From positions 1-7,980 of the forward strand of contig JADBKA010000221.1 of the NCBI GenBank assembly GCA_014896635.1: a stretch of DNA of 7,980 nt. The letters are read 5' to 3'. Positions 6,168 through 7,980 of this stretch are shown piece after piece; position 1 is the first letter of the stretch, and each line of letters starts with the position of its first letter. Source of the DNA: Ktedonobacteraceae bacterium. Lineage in GTDB: Bacteria; Chloroflexota; Ktedonobacteria; Ktedonobacterales; Ktedonobacteraceae. The translations under genes were made by a program, and so were the position numbers. Under the pieces are notes generated by a model, which saw only the letters and a program-made list of their open reading frames with translations, was not told where the DNA came from and did not search any database.

Positions 6168-7079
6168 ATGATAGACGTTTGCTTACTTGGAACATGTGGC
6201 ATGATGCCGATGCCGGGGCGCTGGCTCTCCTGTGTGCTTGTGCGGCGGGGTTCGACGCTGACGCTTTTCGATTGTGGTGAGGGAACGCAGGTTCCCTGGA
6301 AGTCGCTTGGGTGGGGATTCCGCCAGTTAGGCGCGATCTGCTTCTCACATATGCATGCTGATCACGTTGCCGGGCTGCCGGGCGTGCTGTTTATGGTGGC
6401 ACACGCCGGCAGGACGGAGCCGCTGGAAATCTACGGGCCACCCGGCACCGCCTACGTTGTCGAGGGACTGCTCCGGATCGCAGCCGATTTACCTTTCCCT
6501 GTTCACCTGCACGAACTGCGCGGCGGCGAAACCTTTGCCCTGCCCGGCGATCTGCACGCTTCCTGCGCACCCGCCGCGCATGGTATACCTTGCCTGGCTT
6601 ATCGCATCGAGTTGAAACGCAGACCCTCTTTTCTGCCGGAGAAAGCACGGGCGCTCGGCCTACCCGTCCAGCTCTGGTCGCGGCTCCAGCATGGCGAAAC
6701 GCTGCAATACAACGGCCAGACTATCACCCCAGACCAGGTGCTCGGCGAATCCAGACGCGGCATCTCGCTGGCCTATATCACCGATACGCGGCCTACTGCT
6801 TCGCTCAGTACATTTGTACGCGACGTGGACCTGCTGATCTGTGAGAGCATGTATGACAATCCAGCGGATCTTCCCCTGGCGCGCGCCAATGCCCATATGC
6901 TCGCAGAAGAAGCGGCGGGCATCGCGCGAGCGGCAGGCGCGCATGAGCTTGTACTGACACATTTTAGCCCGAAAATCAACGATCCATCAGGCGCAGAAAA
7001 AGCGGCGCGCCGCATTTTTACCAACACACGCGCCGCTCGTGACGGCATGGTTCTCACCCTGCAATTTCCAGATGAATAG
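6168..7079 (+). CDS. rnz: Ribonuclease Z (tRNA 3'-processing endonuclease)
   Basis: A zinc-dependent endonuclease of the metallo-beta-lactamase fold that cuts the 3' trailer from precursor tRNAs. The 303 residues match the short bacterial form. The N-terminal GTCGMMPMPGRWLSC and FDCGEGTQ (34-41) are typical. The metal ligands are visible in order: HMHADH at 61-66 (H61, H63, D65, H66), H138 in AAHG, D206 in ITDTRP and H265 in LTHFSP. H243 in NAHMLAEEA matches the family's conserved catalytic His. The segment FLPEKARALGLP (152-163) lies where other RNase Z proteins carry the tRNA-gripping arm; a full glycine/proline-rich arm is not obvious. The ATG at 6168 starts the homology exactly and has only a weak ribosome site. 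It lies 38 nt after the broken MBL gene, which shares the fold but belongs to another family. No clear terminator follows. Confidence 0.9.
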   Translation: MIDVCLLGTCGMMPMPGRWLSCVLVRRGSTLTLFDCGEGTQVPWKSLGWGFRQLGAICFSHMHADHVAGLPGVLFMVAHAGRTEPLEIYGPPGTAYVVEGLLRIAADLPFPVHLHELRGGETFALPGDLHASCAPAAHGIPCLAYRIELKRRPSFLPEKARALGLPVQLWSRLQHGETLQYNGQTITPDQVLGESRRGISLAYITDTRPTASLSTFVRDVDLLICESMYDNPADLPLARANAHMLAEEAAGIARAAGAHELVLTHFSPKINDPSGAEKAARRIFTNTRAARDGMVLTLQFPDE

Positions 7080-7255
7080 GGCCGGTCCTCGCGCCGATCT
7101 GCCGGAGAATATGTGAGTGCTCCGCCCTGCTCAGGATACTGCTTCTAAATAAAACGGCGAAAGTGGGCAGGAGCGACAAGGAGACCGGGCCAGGGCCCGC
7201 ACCTTCGGTACCCCCCTCCTATCACGGGTTTCCCGCAAGTATTTTGCCGGATCAT
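7080..7255. other. Convergent intergenic region with small hairpins
   Basis: These 176 bp separate the ends of rnz (plus) and the hydrolase gene (minus). They contain a compact GC hairpin, CGGGC (7186-7190) with GCCCG (7195-7199), and a second, cggg-ttt-cccg (7225-7235). Neither has a T-run on either strand, but either could stop transcription from one side or both. No gene is supported here. Confidence 0.4.
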
Positions 7256-7980
7256 CTAGCTTGCCTCGGCGGTCGGCTCGTTTTTACTGACTGCACTGCG
7301 CTCGCCTTTGCGCTCCTGCAATTCCTGCAAGGAGAGCGGGGGACGGGGCTGCCGCAGGTAGAGATTGAAGAACTCGGTGATTTTATTCACATAGGCCACA
7401 CGATCCTCGAAGTAAGCACCGCAATGATCCGCATTAGGGAGCAGCCACAGTTCTTTTGGCTCTTTCGCCGCCTCGTACAGGCGCGTGGCATCACGTGGAT
7501 CGACGATACTATCTTTCATGCCATGAATAATCAGGATAGGCCGGGGGGCGATATGACCCACATCGCGCAATGGCTCAACCTGGCGGAAACGATAACCGGC
7601 ACGTAGCCAGAGAAGAAGGTCAGTAACATGGTCAAAGAGGATAAACGGCAGGTGCAGTGTTCGCCCGACTGCGTAGGCAATCGGACTTTTATGAGTGGCA
7701 AAGGCGCTGTCAGCAACCAGTGCCTCGACCTCTTTCGTCCTGGCACAGGCCATAATCGCCACGGCAGCCCCCATCGAAAAACCTACTGCGCCGAGCCTGG
7801 TCCCCGGCGCACGCTGTTTCGCATAGACGACCGCTCCCATGAAATCGTTGATTTCCCGATACCCAAGCGTCACCGGCGCTCCTACCACAGCGCCATGCCC
7901 GTAATATTCAAACACCAGCACGTTATGTCCATTTTTCCAGAGCTTGCTACACAGCCCTAACATATCCGCACGCTTGCTAC
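7256..7980 (-). CDS. Alpha/beta hydrolase, N-terminus beyond the window
   Basis: A serine hydrolase of the alpha/beta fold (COG1073-like), of unknown substrate, probably an esterase, peptidase or thioesterase type. The reading frame is open to the right edge, so the true start and the oxyanion-hole HG motif are outside. Counting from the Met whose codon is 7961-7963, the nucleophile Ser63 sits in GFSMG (61-65), the likely acid is Asp151 in IIHGMKDSIVDP and the catalytic His is His180 in NADHCG. The order and spacing fit a complete catalytic triad. FEYYGHG (18-24) is the usual strand and turn after the oxyanion loop. A hydrophobic lid-like segment lies at about 97-122. The C-terminal 30 residues are polar and charged and look unstructured. 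The stop (TAG) is at 7256-7258. No signal peptide can be judged. Confidence 0.9.
   Translation of the reverse strand, partial: SKRADMLGLCSKLWKNGHNVLVFEYYGHGAVVGAPVTLGYREINDFMGAVVYAKQRAPGTRLGAVGFSMGAAVAIMACARTKEVEALVADSAFATHKSPIAYAVGRTLHLPFILFDHVTDLLLWLRAGYRFRQVEPLRDVGHIAPRPILIIHGMKDSIVDPRDATRLYEAAKEPKELWLLPNADHCGAYFEDRVAYVNKITEFFNLYLRQPRPPLSLQELQERKGERSAVSKNEPTAEAS

Noticed and set aside
5763..7079. Idea that the two neighbouring MBL-fold genes are halves of one split gene or a tandem duplication
   Set aside because: They belong to different MBL families (COG2220-like and RNase Z); each has its own HxHxDH motif and different surrounding sequence.
7163..7606. Plus-strand open frame of 147 codons opposite the alpha/beta hydrolase, and a second one at 7628-7960
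   Set aside because: They run antisense to a gene with a clear catalytic triad and have no motifs of their own.

Overview
The window looks like ordinary chromosomal DNA of moderate-to-high GC content from a free-living heterotrophic bacterium. My best guess is a Ktedonobacteria-type member of Chloroflexota. That rests on the general style of the lipoprotein, of the MutM/RNase Z variants and of the MBL-fold remnant, and no marker gene here proves it. I see no rRNA, tRNA, CRISPR array, insertion sequence or phage gene.

Layout from left to right. Positions 1-354 hold no supported gene. They do contain two tandem direct-repeat modules resembling an OmpR/PhoB-type response-regulator site, placed 10 bp ahead of a -10 element. 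These precede a small two-helix membrane protein (364-699), which ends in a hairpin. A lone phosphoketolase gene (913-3270) follows, with its own probable extended -10 promoter and another hairpin behind it. Next is a small secreted lipoprotein (about 3476-3943) whose stop codon overlaps, tail to tail, the stop of mutM on the other strand. The minus-strand pair DUF3267 membrane zincin (4858-5571) and mutM (3936-4880) overlaps by 23 nt and forms a two-gene operon reading leftwards. Divergent from it is a broken MBL-fold hydrolase gene (5763-6129): its first third and its last ~31 codons are recognisable, but the middle is missing and the two parts are in different frames. An intact RNase Z gene (6168-7079) follows. 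The right edge carries an alpha/beta hydrolase gene on the minus strand (7256 to beyond 7980) that is cut by the window.

Functionally the genes are a mixture: central carbon metabolism (phosphoketolase, making acetyl phosphate from sugar phosphates), DNA repair of oxidised purines (MutM), tRNA 3'-end maturation (RNase Z), and envelope or unknown functions. Apart from the DUF3267-mutM pair there is no sign that they form one pathway. I did not find a convincing new multi-gene system. The observations most worth a second look are the phased direct repeats at 105-154 and the internally deleted MBL gene at 5763-6129.
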